From: Desulfovibrionaceae bacterium
Lineage (GTDB): Bacteria > Desulfobacterota > Desulfovibrionia > Desulfovibrionales > Desulfovibrionaceae
Assembly (NCBI GenBank): GCA_015709205.1
Contig: JACCQO010000010.1
Location: 1-64,000, forward strand
Length of the DNA: 64,000 nucleotides
Direction: 5' to 3'
Shown here: piece after piece, positions 1-9,267 of the stretch
Layout of the letters: each line of letters starts with the position of its first letter
Numbering within the stretch: the first letter of the stretch is position 1
Position numbers and translations under genes: made by a program
The notes under the pieces: model-generated
Told to the model about the DNA's origin: nothing
Databases searched by the model: none
What the model saw: the letters and a program-made list of their open reading frames with translations, nothing else

Positions 1-262
1 CCCGGGCCCCCCTCCACCCCACCTCTCCCCCAAAAACTGCTGGTTGGATGAGGAAAGGGGTGACTGTCGAGACCGCGTGGATGCCGGACGGGAGGAGCGG
101 GCGCGGGAGGAGCGGGAAAGATGGTGGGCGGTGCGGCGCGCCGGGCGGTGCGGCGGCATTGCTGCGCCGCGGGGCGGTTCACGGGGGCGGGCTTTTGGCC
201 TATCGTCGAGCCGCCCGGTATGCGCCCGAAACGAAACGCACGCCGGGCACAGGAGCCCGCCC
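1..262. other. Upstream region without a supported gene
   Basis: This is GC-rich sequence before the first gene. Reading frames are open through it on both strands, but they are composition-driven and no ribosome binding site or conserved motif supports any of them. The only signal is the AGGAG at 251-255 that serves the gene starting at 263. Confidence 0.5.
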
Positions 263-2569
263 ATGCCCACGCGCCCTTCCGACCAAACCCGTCGGACAAA
301 TCCCGACCACGGGACGCGCCGCGCACCCGGCCAGGGCACGCCCGATTTCGACGTGCTCGTGCTCGGCGCGGGCCTCGCCGGAATGCGCGCGGCCATCGCT
401 GCGCTGGAGTGCGCGGCCGGACTCCCGGCCCATGGCGACCCGGCCTCTTCGGCCCCTCCGGACGCCCGGACCTGGCCCGACAACTCCGGACCGGCCCCCT
501 CGGGCATCCCCCCGGCCGCACGAACCGGCCCCGATCACCCCGGCGCGGGCCCGGCCCGCGCAGACGCCGCAACGCCGCCGCCATGCGGCCGCACCCTGCG
601 AGTGGCCGTGCTCGCGGCGCACGCCGGTCCGACCGGGTCGTCCTTCGCCAACCGCAACGGGGTGCTCGGCATCCAGGCCCCAGACGACTCCTCGGGCAGT
701 TCACCGGACGTCGCTCCAGACGCAGCCGCGAAAACCACCCCGAGCACCCCCCCGGACGCCGCCCCGAGCGGCTCCCCGAACGCCCTCTCCGGCGGCGACC
801 ACTTCGGCTCCCAGGCCAGGGCGCTCGCTGCGCGCGCCCTGGAGATCGGCGCACCGGGCGTGGTGCGCCCGGAGCTGGTGCGCGTCCTCTTTGCCGAGGC
901 GCGCGGGAGCGTGGCCGAGCTGGAGGAATGGGGAGCGCGACTGCGGCGCGCGGCTGCGGGCGAGCTCCTGCGCGTGCCCGGGTGCTTCGCCCCGGCCGTA
1001 GCCTCGGGCGTGCTCTGCGACGACCTGCCCGGCCTCTTCGCGCTGCTCGCGCGTAGGTTCCGGACCCTGGGCGGCGTGTTCCTGGAGCCGGGCGCGGTCT
1101 TCGACCTCGCCCCGGCCGGTGACGGCACGTGGCGGGTGCTGCTGGCGGCGGACGGCGCGGCGCGCACCGTGACGGCGCGGTGCGTGGTCGCGGCCCTGGG
1201 CGGCCCGGCCCCGCTCTTTGCGCGCACCCTGGCCGGGCCGGAAAATCCGGGCGTCGCCCACGCCCTGCTCGCCCGGGCGGGCGCGCGGCTGGCCAACACG
1301 GGCTTCGTGCAGTTCGCCTGGCACGACGCCGCCACGCACGAATACTTCCCCCTGCAGCGGGCCGCGCGCGAGGGCTGGGAGGTCGCGCCCGGCGGCGCGG
1401 CCGAAACCGGACGCGACGTTGCCGGACGCGACGTTGCCGGACGCGACGAAGCCGGACGCGACGTTGCCGGAAAAGCCGGACCGGATATGGCCGACAACGC
1501 TGCATCGGACGGCGCGCCCCGACCCGCCCCTTGCGGGGCGGACGCCGCCGCGCCGCCCGCCGGCGCCCCCGACCGGCCATGCTCCGCCGCCACTCCCGTC
1601 CAGGCCGACATGCGATCCGATCCCGCCGCGTCCTTCGTCCCCGGCCTCGGCCATCTGGCGCACCTAGCCGCATCGCGTTCCGCGCATGTGCCCATGGCCA
1701 ACGAGGCCGAAACCGCACAGCCCAACTTCCACCTGGAAGACGCAGCCTTGGACGTCTTCCTCCTGGCCCATGCCGCGCCCTGGCGGCCGGACGCCCCACC
1801 GAGCGCCGAACCCGTCGGCGGTGCCGGGCTGGTGCGCGTGCGCCCGCCGGGCGGGGAGTGGCGCGCCGTGGCGCTCTTTGCCCAGGCGGGCAACGGCGGC
1901 GCGCTCATCGACGCCCACGGCCGCACCTCCGCGCCCGGGCTCTACGCCTGCGGCGAATGCGCCACGGGCATGCACGGGGCCAACCGGCTGGGCGGGGCCA
2001 TGGCCGCCGCCGCCCTGGTCTTCGGCCGCCGCGCCGGACGCGCCGCCGCGCTGCTCGCCCTGGGACAAGAAGAGGAATGGAGCGGCCCCGCCGAAGCCAT
2101 TCCGGCCGATCCCCGCACGGACTTGGCCGCCGTGCCGAGCGCCCGGCCGATCGTCGTGCCGAATGCCGCGCCGAATGCCGCGCCGAACGTCGTGCCGAAC
2201 GTCGTGCCGAACGCCATCGGGAATTCCATCACCGCCCTCAACGCGACTACGACAGCCCGGCCCGTAGCAGCGGTGGTGCCCCAAAACGACCCACGGGGAA
2301 AAAACATCGCTTCCGAAGTACCGCCCGCGGCCCCGCTCGAAGATGCCGCGCCAAACTTCGCCCCCACGCCTTTCGCCGCACGCCTCGCGGCCCTGCTCTC
2401 CGGTTGCGCCGGGCAGCCCCGCACCCTGCTGGCCCGCGCCCTGGAGGAATTCGCCCAGAAGGAGTTCGCCCGCCGCAACGCGCCCACCGCCCTCGCCGAC
2501 CAACTACGGCTGGAAGCCGCCCTGCTCCTGGCCAGGCCAGACCCGGACCACGCTGAAGGACCACACTGA
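263..2569 (+). CDS. FAD-dependent oxidoreductase, fumarate reductase/L-aspartate oxidase flavoprotein family
   Basis: A 768-residue flavoprotein. The start at 263 is chosen because AGGAG lies 7 nt upstream; the frame is open further upstream, but without a ribosome binding site. Residues 28-45 hold a dinucleotide-binding loop (VLGAGLAGMRAA). A later segment (GPTGSSFANRNGVLG) and the C-terminal run GLYACGECATGMHGANRLGG are the FAD-contacting signatures of the succinate dehydrogenase/fumarate reductase/aspartate oxidase superfamily. The protein is longer than usual because low-complexity inserts interrupt it: 15-bp repeats at about 1409-1470 (GRDVA units) and 12-bp repeats at about 2149-2210 (APN/VPN units). 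The QFHP-type motif expected in fumarate reductases reads QFAWHD here, so substrate specificity cannot be inferred. No partner iron-sulfur or membrane subunit is adjacent. Confidence 0.75.
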   Translation: MPTRPSDQTRRTNPDHGTRRAPGQGTPDFDVLVLGAGLAGMRAAIAALECAAGLPAHGDPASSAPPDARTWPDNSGPAPSGIPPAARTGPDHPGAGPARADAATPPPCGRTLRVAVLAAHAGPTGSSFANRNGVLGIQAPDDSSGSSPDVAPDAAAKTTPSTPPDAAPSGSPNALSGGDHFGSQARALAARALEIGAPGVVRPELVRVLFAEARGSVAELEEWGARLRRAAAGELLRVPGCFAPAVASGVLCDDLPGLFALLARRFRTLGGVFLEPGAVFDLAPAGDGTWRVLLAADGAARTVTARCVVAALGGPAPLFARTLAGPENPGVAHALLARAGARLANTGFVQFAWHDAATHEYFPLQRAAREGWEVAPGGAAETGRDVAGRDVAGRDEAGRDVAGKAGPDMADNAASDGAPRPAPCGADAAAPPAGAPDRPCSAATPVQADMRSDPAASFVPGLGHLAHLAASRSAHVPMANEAETAQPNFHLEDAALDVFLLAHAAPWRPDAPPSAEPVGGAGLVRVRPPGGEWRAVALFAQAGNGGALIDAHGRTSAPGLYACGECATGMHGANRLGGAMAAAALVFGRRAGRAAALLALGQEEEWSGPAEAIPADPRTDLAAVPSARPIVVPNAAPNAAPNVVPNVVPNAIGNSITALNATTTARPVAAVVPQNDPRGKNIASEVPPAAPLEDAAPNFAPTPFAARLAALLSGCAGQPRTLLARALEEFAQKEFARRNAPTALADQLRLEAALLLARPDPDHAEGPH

Positions 2570-2642
2570 CCCGGACCAGACCAGATCTCCCGCCCGGCGG
2601 CCGGTGTCCGCTCCGCGACCGGCCACCGGCCGCGCGGCGCGC

Positions 2643-4532
2643 CTAGCGCAACGCGGTGCGCACCTCTTCGATGTTCATGCCCGCGCGCAGGGTCGGGCCG
2701 TAGAGGATGCGCAGGGCGTCGGCGTCCAGGTCCGGCAGCGGCCCGATTGCGGCGCGCTTGCCCGACGCGCCGGTCGCCACCGGCGCGAGCACCGTGCCCG
2801 GCAACTTGGCGTCCTCGCCCGGCAGCCCCAGGACGCGCAAAAACTCGCGCACCACCACCTTTTCCGTGAGCAGGTCCTGGTAGAGCACGATCTCGGCGCC
2901 CGTGATGCGCGCGCCGTCGTGGCGCAGGGTGGAATAGGCCTCGACGTCCCGCGAGGGCGCGCGCGGGAACACGTACACGGCCACGTTGCCGCCCTGCTCC
3001 GCCATGCGCGCGCGCACGCCGCCGTTGATCGGCAGCGCGCCGTCCACGCGGCGCACGGCCGCGCGCACCAGGGCCAGCGCCTCGGGCGCCGCGTCGCCCG
3101 CCACGCGCACGATCACGTCCCCCTCCCAGCGCGTGAGCACGCGCGGCGCGGGCTCCCCGGGCAGGCCGCGGCCGCGGTGGAACTCCTGTTCGTCGCGGTC
3201 GTACATGGCCACGCGCAGGAAATGCTCCACCTGCGGATCCGAAAGACCGGCCTCGCCGGTGCGGCTCGCGTCGCCGCGCGGCGCGAGCATGGTCACGGTG
3301 GCCTCGGTCTGCGCGGACACGGACGCGGGCTGTTCGGCCGTGGCGCGCACGGCCTGCGAGGGCACGGCCTCCACGTACGGCCGCACGGGCTCGATCGTTG
3401 CCTCGGCGTCCCGTTTCGCTGTGGCCCTCGTCGCCGGGACGGCCGTCGCCGGAGCGGCCGCGCCCGTCGGGGCGATCTCGCCCCATCCCTCCTCGGCCAA
3501 CGCCTTTTCCGCAACGGCCGGGCGGGCGGGCGACGCCCCCACGGCGCGACTAGACACGGCAGGCGCGACCTGCGCGGCAGGCGCGGCCTGTGCGGCAGGC
3601 GCGGCCTGTGCGGCAGGCGCGGCCTGTGCGTCAGGCGCGGCGGTCTGCACGCGCGCGGCCGGGAGCGCGGGGCTTGCCGCCGCTTCGTTCGGGGCCTCGG
3701 TCCCGGCGGCCGTGGCGGCAAGGGCCGCCTGGGTCGCCGAAGCCGCCGCGGTGGGGGCGGGCGGCGCGGGCCGGGGCGCGGGAACGGCGGGGGATGCCGG
3801 TTTGCGCGGCGACGTCGGTGGGGACGGCAGGGGCGGCAAGGGCTCGGGCACGGCCGTGGAGCGCTGCGGCGCGGCCCCGAGCCGGACGAAATCCGCGCCC
3901 CCGGTCGTGCCCCAAGTCGTGCCCCCAGTCGTGCCCCCAGCCGCACCCGCAATCGCGGCCTCGGTCGTGGCCCGCGCCGGGGCGGAGACCGCCGGAACGC
4001 CGGAAACAGGTGCGCCCGAACGAGAGGTTACGGCTTGCCCAGCGCCTGCGCCCCGGGCGAAAGACGTTTCGGACGCGCCATCAGGCGTGGGTCTGGGCGT
4101 GCTCCCGGGCGCGGCCCGCATCGTCCTCTCCCGCCCGGCGTCGGCCTGCGGCGCGGCCGCCGATTCCGCATCCGGGTGGCGCACCCAGGACAGGGGCTTG
4201 GGCACCGCGCCCACGGCCCCCGCCGAGGCCCGCCCCGCTTGCGGGGCAACGCCCTGCTGGCCGCCACTCGCGGCCCCTGCGCCCCCCGCGCCCCCCGCGC
4301 CCAAAGCATCCGGAACGCCCGAAGCGCCGGAGGCGTCCCGGTCCAGCGTGGCCAGCCGGTCGGCCATGGTCCGCGCCGCGGGCGTCTGCGCCGTGGCGTT
4401 GCGCTGCTGCCCGGCGCGGTCCCGGTCCCACCGGCCCCAGTCCCAACCCCGGGCGAGCCCCCCCTGGGGCGCGGCGCAAAGCGCCGCCACAGCCATGACC
4501 ATCGCCACCGTTGCCAGCCGTACTTTTTTCAT
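2643..4532 (-). CDS. Exported DUF2927-like protein with long low-complexity linker
   Basis: A 629-residue predicted exported protein. The start at 4532 gives a Lys-rich N-terminus followed by a hydrophobic stretch (VRLATVAMVMAVAALCAA) typical of a Sec signal peptide; the longer open frame upstream has no signal. The middle of about 300 residues is rich in Ala, Pro and Gly and contains tandem QAAPAA units, coded by 18-bp repeats around 3570-3640, so it is probably disordered. The C-terminal 200 residues are globular, with a block reading REFLRVLGL and later DADALRILYGPTLRAGM. That resembles the DUF2927 family, which ends with a conserved leucine-rich segment and an LYdP..GM motif. Function is unknown. 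The gene converges with the flavoprotein gene. Confidence 0.6.
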   Translation of the reverse strand: MKKVRLATVAMVMAVAALCAAPQGGLARGWDWGRWDRDRAGQQRNATAQTPAARTMADRLATLDRDASGASGVPDALGAGGAGGAGAASGGQQGVAPQAGRASAGAVGAVPKPLSWVRHPDAESAAAPQADAGRERTMRAAPGSTPRPTPDGASETSFARGAGAGQAVTSRSGAPVSGVPAVSAPARATTEAAIAGAAGGTTGGTTWGTTGGADFVRLGAAPQRSTAVPEPLPPLPSPPTSPRKPASPAVPAPRPAPPAPTAAASATQAALAATAAGTEAPNEAAASPALPAARVQTAAPDAQAAPAAQAAPAAQAAPAAQVAPAVSSRAVGASPARPAVAEKALAEEGWGEIAPTGAAAPATAVPATRATAKRDAEATIEPVRPYVEAVPSQAVRATAEQPASVSAQTEATVTMLAPRGDASRTGEAGLSDPQVEHFLRVAMYDRDEQEFHRGRGLPGEPAPRVLTRWEGDVIVRVAGDAAPEALALVRAAVRRVDGALPINGGVRARMAEQGGNVAVYVFPRAPSRDVEAYSTLRHDGARITGAEIVLYQDLLTEKVVVREFLRVLGLPGEDAKLPGTVLAPVATGASGKRAAIGPLPDLDADALRILYGPTLRAGMNIEEVRTALR

Positions 4533-4834
4533 GATTCCACGCGGGTTGAACGGATTCGCACCGGACGGTGCACGGAACTCCCCGGACCTGGGTAAAACGG
4601 GGCGCGCGCAAAAGCAAGCCGTTCGCCGCGCTCCGCCGCTTCTTCTTCCGCCTGCCGCCGCTTCCCCCCTTTCTCCGGCCTCCCTACCTCCCTCATCCAC
4701 CGGTTTCCGCCCCGTCCGGCCTGGGCCGCCGCCGCGCCGTCCGGCCCGCCGCCCAGCCGGTCGGGCCGCCGCGCGGGCGTGGCCTTTGGGCCCGGTTTCT
4801 GGTACACCCGCACAAACCAGGGGTGAACGCACGC
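4533..4834. other. Divergent intergenic region
   Basis: About 300 bp between the divergent DUF2927-like and endonuclease Q-helicase genes. It must hold promoters for both, but I see no clear -35/-10 pair in the GC-rich sequence and no supported ORF. Confidence 0.4.
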
Positions 4835-7800
4835 ATGAACCAGTTCCGCGCCGACCTGCACATCCATTCCCGCTTTTCCCGGGCCACCAGCAAGGACCTC
4901 ACCACGCGCCAGCTCACGGCCTGGGCGCGCGCCAAGGGCATCGACGTGCTCGGCACCGGCGACTTCACCCACCCGGCCTGGCTCGCCGAGCTCAAGGAGA
5001 CCCTGGAGGAGGACCCGCGCTCGGGCCTGTTCACCATGGCTTCGGGCATGGGCGTCGCGCGCGAGCTGCCCTGGCTCGAAGGCTTCCGCATGCCCGGCCG
5101 CACGCACTTCATGCTCCAGGCCGAGATCAGCTGCATCTATAAGAAGAACGGCAAGGTGCGCAAAAACCACAACGTGGTGATCATGCCCTCCTTCGAAGCC
5201 GCCGAGCGCTTCAACAAGCGCCTGGCCCAGGTCGGCAACCTGGAGTCCGACGGCCGCCCCATCCTCGGCCTGGACGCGCGCAACCTGCTGGAGATGGTCC
5301 TGGAGACCGACGCCCTGGCCTTTCTCGTGCCCGCGCACGTCTGGACCCCGTGGTTCTCCCTCTTCGGCTCCAAGTCCGGCTTCGACTCCATCCAGGAATG
5401 CTTCGGCGACCTGACCCCGCACATCTTCGCTCTGGAGACCGGCCTGTCCTCGGACCCGGAGATGAACTGGATGTGGTCCGCGCTGGACTCCTTCCGGATG
5501 ATCTCCAACTCCGACGCCCACTCCGGGGCCAAGCTCGCGCGCGAGTGCAACCTCTTTTCCGGCGACGTGTCCTACGAGGGCATCTTCCGCAGCCTGCGCG
5601 GCGAGGCACTGGGCCACAAGTTCCTGGGCACCGTGGAGTTCTTCCCCGAGGAGGGCAAGTACCACCTGGACGGGCACCGCAAGTGCGGCGTGGTCCTGGA
5701 GCCGCGCGAGACCCTGGCCAAGGGCGGCATCTGCCCGGTCTGCGGCAAGCCGCTCACCGTGGGCGTGCTCAACCGCGTCACCGAGCTGGCCGACCGCGAC
5801 GCCCCGCGCCAGCCCGCGGGCCAGCCCGGCTTCGTCTCGCTCGTGCCCCTGCCGGAGATCGTCGGCGAGGTGCTCGGCAAGGGCCCGGCCACCAAGGCCG
5901 TGACCGCGTTCTACGCCAAGCTCCTGATGCGCTTCGGCCCGGAGCTGACCATTCTCCAGGACACGCCCCTGGAGGACATCGCCAAGCTCTCCGCCCCTCT
6001 GGCCGAGGGCATCGGCCGCATGCGCCGGGGCGAGGTCATCCGCCAGCCCGGCTACGACGGCGAGTACGGCGTGATCACCGTGTTCACCGAGCGCGAGCGC
6101 AAGGAGATCCGCTCGGGCCGCATTCTGGGCGGCCTGGGCGGCCCAGGCGGTCCGGGGGGCCCGGACGCCGCGCCGCGCGTGCGGCGCAAGGCGGCGAGCG
6201 CGGGCGACGCCGACGCGGCCGACGCGACCGCCGATTCCGCTCCGGCCCGGGGCGCGGCGGCCGCAGCCCCGGCCACGCCCGGCGCCGTGTCCTACAACGA
6301 GCCGCAGCAGCGCGCCATCGAGGCCGGGCCCGGCCCGGTGCTCGTGGTCGCCGGACCCGGCACGGGCAAGACCCAGACGCTCATCGGCCGCGTGGCCGCC
6401 CTGCTCGACGCGGGCAAGAACCCGCGCCGCGTGCTCGCCGTGACCTTCACGCGCCGCGCCGCGCGCGAGATGGAGGAGCGTCTCGTGGCGCTTTTCGGCG
6501 AGAGCGTCTCCCTGCCGCGCGCCGACACCCTGCACAGCCTGGCCTTCGAGGTCTGGAAGAACGCCTGGGAGGACGCGCCCGTGCTGCTCTCCGAGGACGG
6601 CGCGCGCCGCGTCTTCGCCGAGGCCAACCCCGGCGCGGACGCGGCCACGCTCAAAACCGCCTGGGCCGCGCTGAACCTGGCGCGCGAGCGCAGAATGCCC
6701 GACGACCCGGCCCTGGCCGAGTTCGGCGAGCTGCACCACAACTACGTCAAGCTCAAGGAATCCTGGAACCTGGCGGACTACACGGACCTGCTCGAATTCT
6801 GGCTGGAGCAGATCGACAACGCCATCTACGCCTGCCCATACACCGACGTGCTCGTGGACGAGGCCCAGGACCTCTCGGCCCTGCAGCTCGCGCTCGTCCG
6901 GGGCCTGGTGGGGGCCGAGGGCGCGGGGCTCTTCGCCATCGGCGACCCGCGCCAGTCCATCTACGGCTTTCGCGGCGCGCACGGCCGGGTGCGCGAGGCC
7001 CTGGAGGCCTGCTGGCCCGACCTCACGGTCATCGAACTGACCGAGAACTACCGCTCGGCCCAGTCCCTGCTCGATTTCTCCGCGGGCCTGTTCCCCGGGA
7101 GCGGCCCGCTCGCGGCCCACGCGGCCCGGCCCGGGGCCGTGCGCCTGTTCGAGGCCCCCACGGGCCGCAGCGAGGCCGCCTGGATCGCCGAGCGCGTGCG
7201 CACCCTGCTCGGGGCCACGAGCCACTCCCTGGCCGACGCGGCCCGCGCCGCGCGCGCTGGCGCGCAGGCGGCGGGCACGGACGGCGACGAGCCCGCCGAG
7301 GCCGCCCTGGCCGGGTCCCTGGCCCCGGGCGACGTGGCCGTGCTCGTGCGCTTCAAGGCGCTCATCCCGCTGATCCGCGCCACCCTGGACCGCGCGGGCG
7401 TGCCCTGCTCCGCGCCCGAGGCCGAGGCCTTCTGGGCCGAGCCGCGCGTGGGCGCGATCCTGGCCGCGGCCGGACGCTTCCTGGGCATCGCCGGGCCCGC
7501 GGCGCGCGGCCCCGAACGCGCCGAAAACGCGGAGAACAACGACGCGGACGCGGACCCTCTGGAGTGCCCGGAGCGCGTCATCGCCCAGGGGCCCCTGGGC
7601 ATCGCCGCCTACATGCAGGACGGCCACCGTTTCGACGCACTGTTCTGGAAGGGCCCGGAATTCAAGAAACTCGTGCGCGCCTTCGACGAACTCGGCGGCT
7701 GGACCGGGCTGCTCAACTGGGTCAACCTCCAGTCCGAGCTGGAGATGGTCCGCGCGCGCAGCGAAAAGGTCCAGGTCATGAGCCTGCACGCGGCCAAGGG

Positions 7801-8119
7801 GCTGGAGTTCGAGGCCGTGTTCCTGCCCGCGCTGGAGGACGGCATCCTGCCCTTCGCCGGGCCCGGGTTCTTTTCCGGCAAGGCCACGCGCAACGGCGAC
7901 AGGCCCGACCAGGACGAGGAGCGCCGCCTGCTCTACGTGGGCCTGACGCGGGCCAAGTCCCTGCTCTACCTCTCGCACGCGGCCGCGCGCACGCTCTTCG
8001 GCCGCGAACTGCGCCTCACGCCCTCGCGCTTCTTCGCGGACCTGGACGACGCGGCCATGAAACGCTCCACCCTGGTGGCGCACACCCAGCGCAAGGAAAA
8101 GCAGCTCAACCTGCTCTAG
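4835..8119 (+). CDS. Endonuclease Q-like PHP nuclease fused to UvrD/PcrA-type helicase
   Basis: A 1094-residue two-part protein. Residues 1 to about 400 form a PHP phosphoesterase domain: DLHIHSRFS at 7-15 gives the first metal ligands, GTGDFTHP, a later HVW and ISNSDAHSG supply more. It is followed by a zinc-knuckle pattern (HRKCG ... CPVCG). This order matches endonuclease Q, the archaeal and Bacillus enzyme that nicks 5' of deaminated bases. After a linker of about 80 residues rich in Ala comes a superfamily 1 helicase: Walker A GPGTGKT near 506, DEAQD near 675, GDPRQSIYGFRGA near 703, LTENYRS near 735, SLHAAKGLEF near 983 and YVGLTRA near 1033. The joined domains suggest nicking at damaged bases coupled to unwinding. 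An in-frame GTG at 4823 is an alternative start. Confidence 0.8.
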   Translation: MNQFRADLHIHSRFSRATSKDLTTRQLTAWARAKGIDVLGTGDFTHPAWLAELKETLEEDPRSGLFTMASGMGVARELPWLEGFRMPGRTHFMLQAEISCIYKKNGKVRKNHNVVIMPSFEAAERFNKRLAQVGNLESDGRPILGLDARNLLEMVLETDALAFLVPAHVWTPWFSLFGSKSGFDSIQECFGDLTPHIFALETGLSSDPEMNWMWSALDSFRMISNSDAHSGAKLARECNLFSGDVSYEGIFRSLRGEALGHKFLGTVEFFPEEGKYHLDGHRKCGVVLEPRETLAKGGICPVCGKPLTVGVLNRVTELADRDAPRQPAGQPGFVSLVPLPEIVGEVLGKGPATKAVTAFYAKLLMRFGPELTILQDTPLEDIAKLSAPLAEGIGRMRRGEVIRQPGYDGEYGVITVFTERERKEIRSGRILGGLGGPGGPGGPDAAPRVRRKAASAGDADAADATADSAPARGAAAAAPATPGAVSYNEPQQRAIEAGPGPVLVVAGPGTGKTQTLIGRVAALLDAGKNPRRVLAVTFTRRAAREMEERLVALFGESVSLPRADTLHSLAFEVWKNAWEDAPVLLSEDGARRVFAEANPGADAATLKTAWAALNLARERRMPDDPALAEFGELHHNYVKLKESWNLADYTDLLEFWLEQIDNAIYACPYTDVLVDEAQDLSALQLALVRGLVGAEGAGLFAIGDPRQSIYGFRGAHGRVREALEACWPDLTVIELTENYRSAQSLLDFSAGLFPGSGPLAAHAARPGAVRLFEAPTGRSEAAWIAERVRTLLGATSHSLADAARAARAGAQAAGTDGDEPAEAALAGSLAPGDVAVLVRFKALIPLIRATLDRAGVPCSAPEAEAFWAEPRVGAILAAAGRFLGIAGPAARGPERAENAENNDADADPLECPERVIAQGPLGIAAYMQDGHRFDALFWKGPEFKKLVRAFDELGGWTGLLNWVNLQSELEMVRARSEKVQVMSLHAAKGLEFEAVFLPALEDGILPFAGPGFFSGKATRNGDRPDQDEERRLLYVGLTRAKSLLYLSHAAARTLFGRELRLTPSRFFADLDDAAMKRSTLVAHTQRKEKQLNLL

Positions 8120-8136
8120 TGTGGCCTCCGGCGGCC

Positions 8137-8170
8137 AGAGAACCCTTTGAAAAGGGTTCTCTGGACTCTC
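8137..8170 (+). terminator. Hairpin after the helicase gene, Desulfovibrio-type dispersed repeat
   Basis: A 12-bp perfect stem with a 2-nt loop (8137-8162: AGAGAACCCTTT then GA then its complement) lies 18 nt after the stop codon, followed by CTGGACTCTCCCAAAC. Sequences of this form recur downstream of genes in Desulfovibrio genomes, as I recall them. It probably acts as a terminator or transcript-end stabiliser, although no clean T-run follows. Confidence 0.6.
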
Positions 8171-8292
8171 CCAAACTTTTTGGCGCGCCTGCGGCGAGAG
8201 GACACGGTCGCAACAAGCGGACCGCCGGCAACAGAGGATGCCATCGACTCGCGCCACCCTTCCGACCACCGGCCCGCAACCACCGCACCGCC

Positions 8293-9189
8293 ATGCCCGA
8301 CCGACTCCTGCTCTCCGCGCCCTCCTTCCTGGTGCCCGCCGCCGTGCCCGGCAACGTGCGCGCCCTGCTCGCGTTGCGCGCGGCGGCCGAGGCGGGGGAG
8401 TTCCCCGAGGTCCACGGAATGCGCGGAATCGACCCCAAATACGCCCCCGACCCGGCCGACGCGCTCCTGGCCGGAGCGCACGCGGCCGACGTGGGGCTGC
8501 TGCTCTTCGAGGCCGAAGCCTGCCTGGCCTACACGGACGCGGACCTGCCGGGCTGGCTGGCCGAAACGCCCTGGGCCTGGCACGCGCACCTGCCGCTCGC
8601 CCCGGGCTGGGAGCGCGGCGCGGCCAGCGCGGCCGAAACCGCCCTGCGGTTGGCCGAACGCACGGACTTCCTCGCGCCCTGGGGCTACGTGCTGCATCCG
8701 CCGCCGGACGGCCCGGGCTGCGTGGCGGCCCTGGAGGGCTTCGCCCGGACCTGGGCCGCGGCCGGGCGCGACGTCGCCGCCCTGCTGCTGGAAAACACGG
8801 CCGAAAACGGGCTGGCCGGTACGCTTTCCCTCGCCCTGGACATGGGCTATGGTCTGTGCCTGGATCTCGCGCACATGCAGGCGCACGACCAGGCGGCCCT
8901 GCTGGCCGCCGACGGCCCGGACGGGGGAAGATTGTCCGGCCGCGCGCGCTTGGCGCACCTTTCCGCCTGCGGGGGGAGCGGCAGCGACCGCCACCTGGGC
9001 CTGGACCGGCTGGACGGCCAGGGGCGCACGCTTGCCGCGCGCATTCTCCGAACCCTCGCCCCGGGCGCGCGCGTGCTGCCCGAGGTCTTCAATCTTTGCG
9101 CCTGGGCGCGCTCGGCGGCCGTGCTCGCGGGCATGGCCCGCGACGCGGGCCGCCCCCTGGCGCGCGCCGTCAATCCGCGGGGCCGCTGA
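8293..9189 (+). CDS. CbiR-like cobamide remodeling phosphodiesterase (putative)
   Basis: A 298-residue protein of the TIM-barrel fold shared by xylose isomerase-like enzymes and AP endonuclease 2. It shows alternating hydrophobic strands and metal-ligand style residues: HAHLPL, YVLHPP, LLLENTAENG, CLDLAHMQAHD, LAHLSACGG and VLPEVFNL. This ordered set of His, Glu and Asp on barrel strands resembles CbiR, which hydrolyses the phosphoribosyl bond of cobamides so that cobinamide can be rebuilt with another lower ligand. The neighbour 78 bp downstream is cobU, the next step in cobinamide salvage, which is the strongest support. No clear ribosome binding site precedes the ATG. A generic sugar-phosphate isomerase-like protein is the alternative. 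Confidence 0.55.
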   Translation: MPDRLLLSAPSFLVPAAVPGNVRALLALRAAAEAGEFPEVHGMRGIDPKYAPDPADALLAGAHAADVGLLLFEAEACLAYTDADLPGWLAETPWAWHAHLPLAPGWERGAASAAETALRLAERTDFLAPWGYVLHPPPDGPGCVAALEGFARTWAAAGRDVAALLLENTAENGLAGTLSLALDMGYGLCLDLAHMQAHDQAALLAADGPDGGRLSGRARLAHLSACGGSGSDRHLGLDRLDGQGRTLAARILRTLAPGARVLPEVFNLCAWARSAAVLAGMARDAGRPLARAVNPRGR

Positions 9190-9267
9190 AGCGCCGCCGC
9201 GCAGCGAAGCCGCTGCGGCGGCCCGGGCGCGAACCACGCACCGCGAACGCGACGAAAAAGAGGACGC

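Noticed and set aside
4529..8269. A 1246-codon minus-strand frame opposite the endonuclease Q-helicase gene
   Set aside because: Shadow of the helicase gene; composition is that of an antisense GC-rich frame, with no motif or binding site.
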